From the NCBI RefSeq assembly GCF_001592205.1, contig NZ_BCWM01000022.1, positions 1-50,522 on the forward strand: DNA of 50,522 bases, in the 5' to 3' direction. Positions 1 through 7,403 of the stretch are shown piece by piece. Numbering within the stretch: position 1 is the stretch's first letter; each line of letters begins with the position of its first letter. The position numbers and the translations under genes were made by a program. The notes beneath the pieces are model-generated. The model ran no database searches and was not told the origin of the DNA. It worked only from the letters and a program-made list of their open reading frames with translations. Source of the stretch: Brevundimonas vesicularis NBRC 12165 (lineage in GTDB: Bacteria; Pseudomonadota; Alphaproteobacteria; Caulobacterales; Caulobacteraceae).

Positions 1-420
1 TGACTGCTTGATCGGGAACTCATAGACGAAGGTTTCCCGCGGCTTGATGCCCGGGAAGCTGATGCCCGGGACGCCGTCCATCTGGAACGGCAGCAATAGG
101 CCGTGCCAATGGATCGAAGTGTCCTCATCCAGCCCGTTGGTCACGGAGAGTCGCACGTTCTGTCCCTCGCGCAGGCGCAGCAAGGGCGCCGGGAGCACTC
201 CGTTGATCGTCACGGCATGGCCGGTCCGTCCCCCGACCGTGAAGGGCGAGTGGCCGACCGTCAGGTCGATGTTGGGCCCGCTCAACGTCGGCAGGGCCGT
301 TCTCAAGCCCGCCGTACCGGTCTGCGCCCAGGCCGGCAGAAGTCCCTGCAGGCCAAGCAGCCCGCCGCCAACGGCGGCGCCCCTGAGAAGCATTCGGCGA
401 TCGAAACTTGGCATGGGCAT
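1..420 (-). CDS. copA: Multicopper oxidase CopA, N-terminal part (runs off window start)
   Basis: This is the first 140 residues of a periplasmic copper-resistance multicopper oxidase, which oxidises Cu(I). The protein opens with a twin-arginine signal (SFDRRMLLRG followed by a Gly/Leu-rich core, cleavage near AWAQT). The first cupredoxin domain follows and includes the trinuclear copper motif SIHWHG and the MDGVPG segment. I chose the ATG at 418-420 because GAGG lies 12 bases upstream; a second in-frame ATG is at 412-414. The frame is still open at base 1, just before the expected HSH copper-ligand segment. It follows the sigma-factor gene on the same strand, so it is probably a target of that module. 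A copA C-terminal part on the same strand ends the window. Confidence 0.9.
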   Translation of the reverse strand, partial: MPMPSFDRRMLLRGAAVGGGLLGLQGLLPAWAQTGTAGLRTALPTLSGPNIDLTVGHSPFTVGGRTGHAVTINGVLPAPLLRLREGQNVRLSVTNGLDEDTSIHWHGLLLPFQMDGVPGISFPGIKPRETFVYEFPIKQS

Positions 421-546
421 AAGCGTGGGGTTCCTCGGACGCGTGTCGGCTTCTGGTTGACATACGCACGTCGGCGACAACGCCCTTGCGTCAGGTCGCC
501 ACACCGCGAAAAGAAACGCCCTTCGCCATCGGGCGGGCCGATGAGA

Positions 547-1110
547 TCAAGCACCTCCCGGAACGGCCATGTCCTCGGCAAGTCGCTTGCGGGCGCGGGC
601 GATCCGCGTCTCCACGGCCTTGGTCGTGACGCCCAGGATCGCCGCGATTTCGCCGTGCGAGCGACCTTCGAGCGTAGCGAGCAGGAGAGGGGCCTTGAGG
701 CCGTCAGGCAGGCGGGTCAGCGCGCTGCGCAGCGCCTCGGCGCGACGGCGATCGTCCAGTCGGGCTTCGGGAGATGGCGTTTCCATCCGGACCGCTGACG
801 CTTCGGGGGCGTCGAGGCCCATGACGCCGCGCACCACCCGACGCACCGCACGCCGACGGCTCCAGTCCCTGCATTTGTTCAGGGCGATCGAGCGGAGCCA
901 GACCTCGAAGGGGCGAGCCGGATCGTACCTTCGCAGGGCGAGCCATGCGGCGGTGTAAGTTTCCTGGAGCAGGTCGTGCGCTTCCGCTTCGTCGCCGACA
1001 TAGCGGCGCACGAACCTGTAGAGATCGCCCTTGGTCGCCGCCATCAAGGCGCCGAACGCGCCGGCGTCGCCGCCAGCCGCGCGGGCTTCAATGCTGTCGC
1101 CGTCCTTCAC
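547..1110 (-). CDS. ECF-type RNA polymerase sigma factor (CnrH-like)
   Basis: This 187-residue protein has a sigma region 2 (about residues 28-85, with DLLQETYTAAW and the RSIALNKCRDW segment) and a sigma region 4 helix-turn-helix near the C-terminus (GEIAAILGVTTKAVETR). The length is typical of extracytoplasmic-function sigma factors. It is the third gene of a minus-strand set: a small single-span membrane protein, a periplasmic metal sensor, then this sigma factor with a 9-base gap. That order is the one known for cnrYXH/nccYXH metal-responsive modules. copA begins about 130 bases downstream, so copper control of copA is inferred. No binding site was proven. Confidence 0.88.
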   Translation of the reverse strand: MKDGDSIEARAAGGDAGAFGALMAATKGDLYRFVRRYVGDEAEAHDLLQETYTAAWLALRRYDPARPFEVWLRSIALNKCRDWSRRRAVRRVVRGVMGLDAPEASAVRMETPSPEARLDDRRRAEALRSALTRLPDGLKAPLLLATLEGRSHGEIAAILGVTTKAVETRIARARKRLAEDMAVPGGA

Positions 1111-1119
1111 GCGCCGCGC

Positions 1120-1560
1120 CTAGCCGGCGTCGGCACGCAGGGCGTCCACCACGGCGGCGTCGAAGACCTCGGCCTGCGCGGGGGTGAGCACCGACCGCAT
1201 CTCGAAGACGTGGGCGATGGTCGCCTTCTGCAGATCGCCCATGGCCACGTGGAAGTGATCCACCGCCGCCTGCACCTGGGGCGTGTTCCCATCGCTTGCA
1301 GCGATGGCGGCGGCGAGCTCGCGGTTGGCGGCTCGCACTTCTGCCTCCAGCCCGGGGCGGCGCGCGGCGAAGCGCGCTTCGATCGCGTCCAGACGACCAT
1401 CCTGTTCAGCGCTCAGGTTCAACTGCTCATGGACGACGCTATGCAGGCTCGGCGGCTGACGCTCGCGCATGACCCAGGTTGCGCTCGCCCAGGTCGCCGC
1501 GCCGCTGGCGAGCGCCGCCAGCACGGCTGTCAGGACGATCGATTTCCAGCGCGCTCTCAT
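1120..1560 (-). CDS. Periplasmic heavy-metal sensor (CnrX/Spy-like)
   Basis: This 146-residue protein has one N-terminal membrane segment (about residues 8-28) and a helical, charged periplasmic part. The short motif SLHSVVHEQLNLS just after the membrane segment resembles the His-containing start of CnrX-type sensors, which bind metal and release the anti-sigma factor. The middle is rich in Ala, Glu and Arg and is probably an antiparallel helical hairpin as in CpxP/Spy relatives. Its ATG overlaps the stop of the preceding gene (ATGA), which suggests translational coupling. The metal is not shown by the sequence; copper is inferred from the copA neighbour. Confidence 0.8.
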   Translation of the reverse strand: MRARWKSIVLTAVLAALASGAATWASATWVMRERQPPSLHSVVHEQLNLSAEQDGRLDAIEARFAARRPGLEAEVRAANRELAAAIAASDGNTPQVQAAVDHFHVAMGDLQKATIAHVFEMRSVLTPAQAEVFDAAVVDALRADAG

Positions 1561-1838
1561 CCCCGGGCATCCAGTGGACCGAGCGGCGACAGGCCCGCCG
1601 AGACGGTGAAGATGCGCAACTCAGAGGGCTCAGGCCGCGGCGACGCCACGAGGAGCAATCCACCGTTGGCCACGCCGAGCACGAGCGCCAGCCCTACGGC
1701 GGCGACCCGAACCTGGCCCATTGACGCCGCCTCCCGGCGCACGGCGATCCGTGTCCAGACAGCGTCTTCCAGGCCGTCCAGCCGCCCCGCATCGTCTGGC
1801 CCTTCCGCCGCAATCAGTCGTTCGATCTCATCAGTCAT
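1557..1838 (-). CDS. Small membrane anti-sigma factor (CnrY-like)
   Basis: This 93-residue protein has an acidic N-terminal cytoplasmic part beginning MTDEIERLIAAEG, a Trp/Arg-containing linker, one membrane span (about residues 45-65) and a short periplasmic tail. CnrY/NccY proteins have this shape and hold the ECF sigma factor at the membrane. It is the first gene of the set and overlaps the sensor gene by four bases. The call rests mainly on size, topology and gene order, because such proteins are poorly conserved in sequence. Confidence 0.66.
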   Translation of the reverse strand: MTDEIERLIAAEGPDDAGRLDGLEDAVWTRIAVRREAASMGQVRVAAVGLALVLGVANGGLLLVASPRPEPSELRIFTVSAGLSPLGPLDARG

Positions 1839-1967
1839 TGCGCACCTGCATCACGCCCCCTTTGCCATACGCGCCAAACCGTCCGGCCCCTTACGAGGGG
1901 ACGAGATGTCCGCCGCGTAGATACCAGAGAACGACCGGGAGGACCCGCTCGTGTCGGGGGAGGCGAT

Positions 1968-3599
1968 GTGAGCGAGAGGACAGATCCGGCCGCGGGTCCG
2001 TTTCCGGATCGGCTCGATCCGCTGACGGGGGTGAGGTTCTTCCTCGCGCTCGGCGTGGTGCTGTTTCACTACCAGCTGCAATGGACGCTGCCCGAAGGTG
2101 CGGCCGGACTGTTAAACCGGGCCCGTCTCGGGGTCGATATCTTCTTCATCCTGTCTGGGTTCATCCTCACCCACGTTTACCTGCAGGGTGATCAGCCAGT
2201 GAACTACAGGCGGTTCATCGCGGCGCGGTTCGCGCGCATATACCCGGCGCATTTGTTCATCCTGTTGGCGATGCTGTTGCTGGTGCTCGCCGCGCCGGTG
2301 TTGGGCATCGGCCTGGAGCCCGGGCGGTTCAATCCTGCGGATTTTCTGGCCACCCTCTTTTTGGTTCAGGCCTGGTTGCCGCGAGACGGGATGGTCCTGT
2401 GGAACGGGCCCGCCTGGTCGCTGTCAGCCGAATGGTTCGTCTATCTCGCTTTTCCAGCCTATGCTGCGGTCGCCCTGCGGTTTCGACACAGGCCATGGAT
2501 GCTCGTAGCCGCGGCGACGAGCCTGTTCATCCTGCTGGATGCGATCTACCGGCATTGGTTCGGCTCGGTTCTGCCCCGGGCGGAAGACAATATGGGCGTC
2601 TTGCGCATCATTCCGGAGTTCCTGCTCGGGATTGGCCTCTACTATCTCGGAGCGCGCTGGGCGCCGTCCCCGCGCGTCGCGATCGTCGGCGCCGTCGGAG
2701 CCACCGCGCTCCTCTTGCTCGCTATGCAGATCGGGGCCGATGATCGCCTTATCGTCGCCGCGTCGGGACCCTTCGTTCTCGCCTTGGCGCTGCTCGCCAA
2801 GGCGGGTGTCAGAACCTTCCTGTCGCACCCGGTCGCAATCTTCGCCGGTGAGGCCTCGTTCGCCCTCTACCTCGTCCATATTCCGATCCTGATGGTCTGG
2901 CGCAATGCCGCCCAGGCCATCGGGGGTTGGCCGGGCGACTATCGAATGGGGCTTCTGGAACTGGCGGCGATGTTGGCGGTGACCCTCGCCGCGGCGGCCG
3001 CCATCTATGGTCTGGTCGAGCGACCGAGCCGCCAGTGGCTGAGGCGGCGCACCTTCGGTCGGATGCCGGATGCCGGATGCCGACGCCAGACGCACCGTTC
3101 ACAGCGATCAGGGAGAGCCCTTTTGACGACCGCCTACCTCCACCGAAGGCTTTTCTTAGGCGCCGCCGTCAGCGTCGCCCTGACCGGAACAGCCTGCGCC
3201 CAGACCCAGGCGTCGAGAACCCTCACGGTCTTCAAGACGCCAACCTGTGCGTGCTGCGACGCCTGGATCTCGCACATGCGGGAGGCTGGCTTCAACACGA
3301 CCATCACCGTTCTGCCGAGCCTCCAATCCGTCCGCAGCAGCCGGGGGCTTCCGGACAGCCTGGCCTCCTGCCACACCGGGTTGATTGATGGCTATGTCGT
3401 AGAGGGCCATGTTCCGGCACGGGACGTCATACGGTTGCTTGCCGAGCGGCCGGCAGCGCTCGGTCTCGCGGTTCCGGCCATGCCCCTCGGTTCGCCCGGC
3501 ATGGAGACGCCGCAGGGACACAAGGACCCTTACGACACGCTGCTGGTGCTTCGCTCCGGCGCGACGCAGGTGTTCGCCCGTCACAACCCGCCCACCTGA
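1968..3599 (+). CDS. Acyltransferase-3 (OafA/YrhL-like) membrane protein fused in frame to a DUF411 domain
   Basis: The GTG start at 1968 has GGGGGAGG upstream. Residues 1 to about 365 form a multi-span acyltransferase-3 protein: LTGVRFFLALGVVLFHY at the N-terminus carries the usual Arg and His, and DIFFILSGFILTHVY follows. Members transfer acyl groups to envelope sugars. There is no stop after the expected C-terminus near RPSRQWLRRR. The frame continues through a Arg-rich linker into a complete DUF411 domain (residues 386-543) that has its own signal peptide. Either this is a real fusion, or the acyltransferase lost its stop and the DUF411 part is translated separately from TTG 3123. It is divergent from the sigma-factor module. 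Confidence 0.8.
   Translation: MSERTDPAAGPFPDRLDPLTGVRFFLALGVVLFHYQLQWTLPEGAAGLLNRARLGVDIFFILSGFILTHVYLQGDQPVNYRRFIAARFARIYPAHLFILLAMLLLVLAAPVLGIGLEPGRFNPADFLATLFLVQAWLPRDGMVLWNGPAWSLSAEWFVYLAFPAYAAVALRFRHRPWMLVAAATSLFILLDAIYRHWFGSVLPRAEDNMGVLRIIPEFLLGIGLYYLGARWAPSPRVAIVGAVGATALLLLAMQIGADDRLIVAASGPFVLALALLAKAGVRTFLSHPVAIFAGEASFALYLVHIPILMVWRNAAQAIGGWPGDYRMGLLELAAMLAVTLAAAAAIYGLVERPSRQWLRRRTFGRMPDAGCRRQTHRSQRSGRALLTTAYLHRRLFLGAAVSVALTGTACAQTQASRTLTVFKTPTCACCDAWISHMREAGFNTTITVLPSLQSVRSSRGLPDSLASCHTGLIDGYVVEGHVPARDVIRLLAERPAALGLAVPAMPLGSPGMETPQGHKDPYDTLLVLRSGATQVFARHNPPT
3123..3599 (+). CDS. DUF411 copper-associated periplasmic protein (CopG-like), probable separate start inside the larger frame
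   Basis: From the TTG at 3123 (GGGAG lies about 8 bases upstream) the frame gives 158 residues. They have a signal peptide (HRRLFLGAAVSVALTGTACA) and a thioredoxin-like DUF411 domain. The Cys cluster FKTPTCACCDAW and the HTGLIDGYVVEGHVP segment are typical of the family, which is linked to copper and silver tolerance and probably binds Cu(I). A signal peptide in the middle of a polypeptide makes little sense, so I favour independent translation. The start is inferred. It is followed 40 bases later by a secreted NTF2-like gene. Confidence 0.7.
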   Translation: MTTAYLHRRLFLGAAVSVALTGTACAQTQASRTLTVFKTPTCACCDAWISHMREAGFNTTITVLPSLQSVRSSRGLPDSLASCHTGLIDGYVVEGHVPARDVIRLLAERPAALGLAVPAMPLGSPGMETPQGHKDPYDTLLVLRSGATQVFARHNPPT

Positions 3600-3639
3600 C
3601 CTGACCTTGTCTCACCTGATTCATAAGCCGGAGCCCATC

Positions 3640-4131
3640 ATGTCCCCCAAACCTCTCGTTCTCGCCCTCTCTCTCGCCGTCCTGTCGGTGACGCCCGCTG
3701 TCGCGCAGGACCATTCTCACGGCCATGCCCAGACCGCGGGGTCGATCAGCGCGGAAGCGACGGAGGCGGCCACGACCGTCGATGCCTTCCATGCCGCGCT
3801 CAAGGCCGGTGACACATCTGCCGCCCTGTTGCTTCTGGCCCCCGACGTCATGATCTTTGAAGAGGGCGGAGCGGAGCGCTCGCGCGACGAATACGCCTCT
3901 CACCATCTTGCGTCGGACGCCGCCTTCGCGGCCGCGTCGGACAATGTCGTAAGCCGCAGATCGGGCTGGGCGGACGGCGATGTGGCGTGGATCACGAGCG
4001 AAGGCCGCACCACCGGTCAGTTCAACGGACGCGCCGTGGACCGTCTGACAACGGAAACCATGGTGCTAAAGCGCCACGCCGACGGCTGGCGCATCCATCA
4101 CATTCACTGGTCGTCGCGCGCTCCGCGGTAA
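3640..4131 (+). CDS. Secreted NTF2/SnoaL-like (DUF4440-type) protein
   Basis: This 163-residue protein has a clear signal peptide (LVLALSLAVLSVTPAVAQ) followed by the His-rich stretch DHSHGHAQ. An NTF2-like fold runs from about residue 45 (VDAFHAALKAGDTSAALLLL) to the C-terminal WRIHHIHWSSR. The family includes many small ligand-binding or enzyme-like proteins of unknown role. The exported His-rich start and the neighbouring DUF411 and cop genes suggest a periplasmic copper-related job, which is inference. Start chosen at ATG 3640 with GGAG upstream. Confidence 0.72.
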   Translation: MSPKPLVLALSLAVLSVTPAVAQDHSHGHAQTAGSISAEATEAATTVDAFHAALKAGDTSAALLLLAPDVMIFEEGGAERSRDEYASHHLASDAAFAAASDNVVSRRSGWADGDVAWITSEGRTTGQFNGRAVDRLTTETMVLKRHADGWRIHHIHWSSRAPR

Positions 4132-4306
4132 TCCGCCTCTCCGGTTTGAACGCCTCAGTGCGAAAGCGCGCGGCGTTCAGACCGTATTTGTCCGCTTAAG
4201 CCGGGATCCGGGAAGCCCGATGGGAGGACGTGACAACATCTCGACCTCGGAGAATGGCGCCACGACCGCAGCGGTGCTCCACGCCGCGGGCCACTAGATC
4301 GTCGGA

Positions 4307-5221
4307 TCACGTCGCGACCGGCGGAGGGAGGGTGCCCATAAGCGCGACGACGGCGAGGACGACGAGCCCGAGGGCCGTCTCCGTGACGATACTGCGCCGC
4401 AGCCGTCGAACCGCCGAGATTGACTGTCCTGTGTGCTCCAGTTCCAGACGCAGGGCGGGTGTCAGGCGGAAACGGTTGTCCGCCGCCAGGCCCAGCATCA
4501 GCACGAAGAGCGCCAGCTTGGCGATCAGAAGCTGTCCATAGAGGCTTTCGCCAAGGTTCACGAAACGCTCCGATCCGACGAGGAACCAGCTGTTCGCGAG
4601 ACCCGTGGCCACAAGAAGGGCTACGGCGAGCGTGCCCAGGCCCGAGAACCCATGCAAGGCACGGTAGAGGGCCCCATCGTCGACCCCGGGGCGGCGAAGC
4701 AGCAGGATCGTCAGCGCTACAAGCGCACCAAGCCAAAGGGCCGCCCCGACGGAATGGACCATGTCGGAGGCGAGGTGGACCAGGCCCTCGGGGCCTTCTG
4801 TCGCCGCGCCGTGTCCAGTCCAAGCGAAGCTCGCGACCACGAAGAGCCCAAGGCCTAGCGAGATGCTCCAGGCCGTCTTGCCCGGTCTCAAGGCCAGGAC
4901 CGCGACGACGGCTGCGAGGGCGAGGGCGGCCCGCGCGACCATGGCTTTCCCCAAGGCCGTGCCGGTGATCATGAAAGACAGAGACACAGGCTTGATGGCT
5001 TCCGCCAGCGAGCCCGCCATGACCGCTGTCTGTGCGAGTAGCGCCAGGAGCGCGCTCGCGACGACGACCAAACCTGACCCTATCAGGATCGCGCGCGACC
5101 AGGTGAGATCCACGCCGTCGCCGCGCCTGAAGGTGTACAGCAGGAACAACGGCGTCCCGAGAAGGACGACGGCTCCGGCGTACTGGAGCCACCGGAGCGC
5201 GACGACCGCGATCTCGAGCAC
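4307..5221 (-). CDS. copD: Copper resistance membrane protein CopD
   Basis: This 304-residue, strongly hydrophobic protein has about eight membrane spans and belongs to the CopD family, which moves copper across the inner membrane with CopC. Conserved features are the start ALRWLQYAGAVVLLG, the SFAWTGHGAA loop, MVHSVGAALWLGALVAL, and the C-terminal AADNRFRLTPAL segment. It lies 4 bases behind copC on the same strand, the usual copC-copD pair. Length agrees with the family. Confidence 0.9.
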   Translation of the reverse strand: MLEIAVVALRWLQYAGAVVLLGTPLFLLYTFRRGDGVDLTWSRAILIGSGLVVVASALLALLAQTAVMAGSLAEAIKPVSLSFMITGTALGKAMVARAALALAAVVAVLALRPGKTAWSISLGLGLFVVASFAWTGHGAATEGPEGLVHLASDMVHSVGAALWLGALVALTILLLRRPGVDDGALYRALHGFSGLGTLAVALLVATGLANSWFLVGSERFVNLGESLYGQLLIAKLALFVLMLGLAADNRFRLTPALRLELEHTGQSISAVRRLRRSIVTETALGLVVLAVVALMGTLPPPVAT

Positions 5222-5225
5222 GGCG

Positions 5226-5588
5226 TCAGCGCACCGTGAAGGTGTACGAGCCGGTCATGCGGTGACCGTCGCTCGAGGCGATGCGCCAGTCGACGCGATA
5301 GTCGCCAGCAGTCAGCGGTCGCGTCAGAGTCCCGGTCAGGGTCTTGCCGTCTTCAGCGACCGAAGTGCGGACCGCGAGCTTCTCGCCGGCCGAGTTGACC
5401 ACGTCGAAGCCGGAGAACGCAGGCACAGAGCGCTCGCTGAAGGTCAAGGTCAGCGTGCGGGTCGCACCGACTGTGGCGTTCGGCGCGGGCGTGGCGCTGA
5501 CAAGACGAGCGTGAGCTGCCGCAGGTCCAGCGGCGAGGACGACCGCAGTCGCCAGGGCGACATAGGGAACGGGGTTGAATGCACGCAT
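5226..5588 (-). CDS. copC: Periplasmic copper-binding protein CopC
   Basis: This 120-residue protein has a signal peptide ending AAGPAAAHARL, which would leave His as the first mature residue. That matches the Cu(II) site of CopC proteins. The cupredoxin-like core includes ATRTLTLTFSERSVPAFSG and ends with ASSDGHRMTGSYTF, which carries the second conserved Asp/His pair. It precedes copD in a two-gene operon. A second, divergent CopC-like gene lies at 47624-48010. Confidence 0.9.
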   Translation of the reverse strand: MRAFNPVPYVALATAVVLAAGPAAAHARLVSATPAPNATVGATRTLTLTFSERSVPAFSGFDVVNSAGEKLAVRTSVAEDGKTLTGTLTRPLTAGDYRVDWRIASSDGHRMTGSYTFTVR

Positions 5589-5788
5589 ACTGTGTCTCCT
5601 AACGAGTGGCCGGTCCGGCCTTCGACTAGTCTACGCGTCGCATCGACTTTCCCCTCGCCAACGGCGGCCGACGCTGGCCGACCTCACGCCGTGAAACCGA
5701 CGACAACACTCGGGGCGGCGAGCGAGGCCACCTCGAACGGGAATGGCGAGTTGGCGGGACCGGCGGACGTGTCCCGCCGGAAGAGCCG

Positions 5789-6235
5789 TCAAAGCCGATC
5801 CTGAATCGCCTGCATCTGTCGGATCTCGCGCTTCTGGGCCTCGACGATCTCTGCGCACAGCGCGACCAGTTCCGGGTCGCTCAGCTTGGCCTTGCCGCAC
5901 ATCAGGATCGCGCCGGAGTGGTGGGGGATCATTCCTCGAATGAGTTCCTTGTCGCCGATCGCCGCCTGGGTGCGCATGGCGTAGAAGCTGCCCGCGAAGA
6001 TGATCACCGAGGCCAGCCCAATGGCCAGGTTGAGCCGATTGTTCGGATACATCTCGCGCATCAGAACCAGCATGAGGACAGCCATTGGCGCGACCATCAT
6101 CAGCGTCATGTAGAGATTGTTCAGATTGAAGTTGAAGTGATCGAGCGTCGCGATCATCGTGAACATCACCAAATACATGATGATGAAGTGGACGATGAGT
6201 TCAATCGCGAGGTTGCGATAGCTCTTTTCGTGCAT
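5789..6235 (-). CDS. Membrane-anchored DUF305 protein
   Basis: This 148-residue protein has three or so membrane spans (LIVHFIIMYLVMFTMIATL, the VAPMAVLMLVLM stretch, then AIGLASVIIFAGSFY). A C-terminal DUF305 piece follows with GMIPHHSGAILMC and ALCAEIVEAQKREIRQMQ. The HH motif and Met/Cys residues are typical of the four-helix DUF305 family, often found in copper and heavy-metal islands. The function is unknown; metal binding is inferred. A second DUF305 gene lies 96 bases upstream on the same strand. Confidence 0.82.
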   Translation of the reverse strand: MHEKSYRNLAIELIVHFIIMYLVMFTMIATLDHFNFNLNNLYMTLMMVAPMAVLMLVLMREMYPNNRLNLAIGLASVIIFAGSFYAMRTQAAIGDKELIRGMIPHHSGAILMCGKAKLSDPELVALCAEIVEAQKREIRQMQAIQDRL

Positions 6236-6331
6236 GAGTGACCTCCCGCCGGCGGACAGACGCCGACGATCGACGCCGTTCAAAAGCAAATACGCACGGG
6301 CAGACCAGTCCCCGCGCGTATTCGTCCCGCG

Positions 6332-6775
6332 TCAGGCTCCGGGCTGGACCGAACCCGAAGCGGGGGTTGCCGCGGCGGACCGATGTTGCGCGACCCACTG
6401 CTCCAGCGCCGTGATCTCCTGGCGCTGCATCGTAATCGTCTTTTCGGCCATCTCGCGGAGCGCAGCGTCCGGGTTCTCGCGCATCAGAACCTCCGACATG
6501 GCGATGGCGCCCCGGTGGTGCTCGATCATCTTCAGGGCGTAGGTCTCCTGCGGGTCTGCGCCGTGCGCCTGCATCATGGCCTGATGCATCTGCTGTTCAG
6601 AGGTGGAAAAGGGCGTCTCGGGCCCCGCCATCGGCTGGACCGCCGGAACGCTGTGTTCGGCCGCCGACCCCGAGTCGGCAGTCGCGGTTCTATCGGCCTG
6701 TCCCGCAGGATTGCACGCCGTGAGGAGCACGGATAGCGCGGCGGTCGCCAGACCAACGTTCAGTTTGATCGACAT
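6332..6775 (-). CDS. DUF305 lipoprotein
   Basis: This 147-residue protein has a lipoprotein signal (ALSVLLTAC) and a low-complexity linker. A DUF305 domain follows with MHQAMMQAHGADPQ, KMIEHHRGAIAMSEVLMREN and ITMQRQEITALEQW. The paired His and many Met residues fit periplasmic Cu/Ag binding, a role proposed for relatives such as CopM. It is co-oriented with the preceding DUF305 membrane gene and with copC-copD, so the four may respond to the same signal. Confidence 0.85.
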   Translation of the reverse strand: MSIKLNVGLATAALSVLLTACNPAGQADRTATADSGSAAEHSVPAVQPMAGPETPFSTSEQQMHQAMMQAHGADPQETYALKMIEHHRGAIAMSEVLMRENPDAALREMAEKTITMQRQEITALEQWVAQHRSAAATPASGSVQPGA

Positions 6776-6921
6776 CTTCGTTCTCCGAAAGTGATGATCA
6801 ACGAACAGTTCTGGCTGCGGGACGTTCCGGTCCTCGCGCTTGCGTGGCCACGCAGTCGGGTTTTTCCCAGGCGGGACGGCTGCCGGCCCTCGCACCCCGT
6901 TCGCCAAGACAGGGCAAGATT

Positions 6922-7335
6922 TCAAACCTTTTCACCCTGAAAGGCCGAAATGATCGGACACGGTCCGCTGTCGTTCGCCGCGCAAGCGCTCGCCAGTCGG
7001 CGCAACGCCGCTCTCGCCCCCTCAAGATCGGAGATGGTTCGATCCAGCGCCTCCAGCCTCTCCGCGGCCAACGCACGGGCGCGCGTGCGATCCTCGCCAG
7101 CGTCGAGCGACAACAGCTCTTTGATCTGCTCGAGGGTGAAGCCCGCCGTCTGTGCGGAGCGAATGAACTTCAGCTGGCGCACGTCCTCCTCGCCATAGCG
7201 TCGAACGCCCGCGCCAGCGCCATCACGCGACCATTTGTCAGGCGTCGAAAGCAATCCGCGACGCTGATAAAAGCGGACAGTCTCCACCCCGACGCCGCCG
7301 TCTCGCGCCAACCCTGCGATCGTCCGAACGTTCAT
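6922..7335 (-). CDS. MerR-family metal-responsive regulator (CueR-like Cys pair)
   Basis: This 137-residue protein begins with the MerR winged helix (VGVETVRFYQRRGLL, then VRRYGEEDVRQLKFIRSAQTAGFTLEQIKELL) followed by a dimerisation helix. Near the end it has CAANDSGPC, a C-x7-C loop. That spacing is known from the Cu(I) sensor CueR, whereas MerR has C-x8-C plus an earlier Cys that is absent here. It is divergent from the glutaredoxin-MauE gene, and the gap holds a textbook MerR-type promoter. Cu(I)/Ag(I) sensing is inferred; a redox signal cannot be excluded. Confidence 0.85.
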   Translation of the reverse strand: MNVRTIAGLARDGGVGVETVRFYQRRGLLSTPDKWSRDGAGAGVRRYGEEDVRQLKFIRSAQTAGFTLEQIKELLSLDAGEDRTRARALAAERLEALDRTISDLEGARAALRRLASACAANDSGPCPIISAFQGEKV

Positions 7336-7337
7336 GC

Positions 7338-7368
7338 TTGACTCCGTATCTAGGTACGGAACCTAAGA
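7338..7368 (+). promoter_or_regulatory. MerR-type promoter/operator with 19-bp spacer
   Basis: TTGACT (7338-7343) and CTAAGA (7363-7368) are separated by 19 bases instead of the normal 17. Between them lies the dyad CCGTA-TCTAGG-TACGG (7344-7359). An over-long spacer with a centred dyad is the hallmark of promoters twisted open by MerR-family activators. It drives the rightward gene at 7404 and overlaps the start region of the leftward regulator gene, so autoregulation is likely. Confidence 0.8.
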
Positions 7369-7403
7369 GCTGTAGCTCGGATTTGAAGATCAAGGAGCCT
7401 GCA

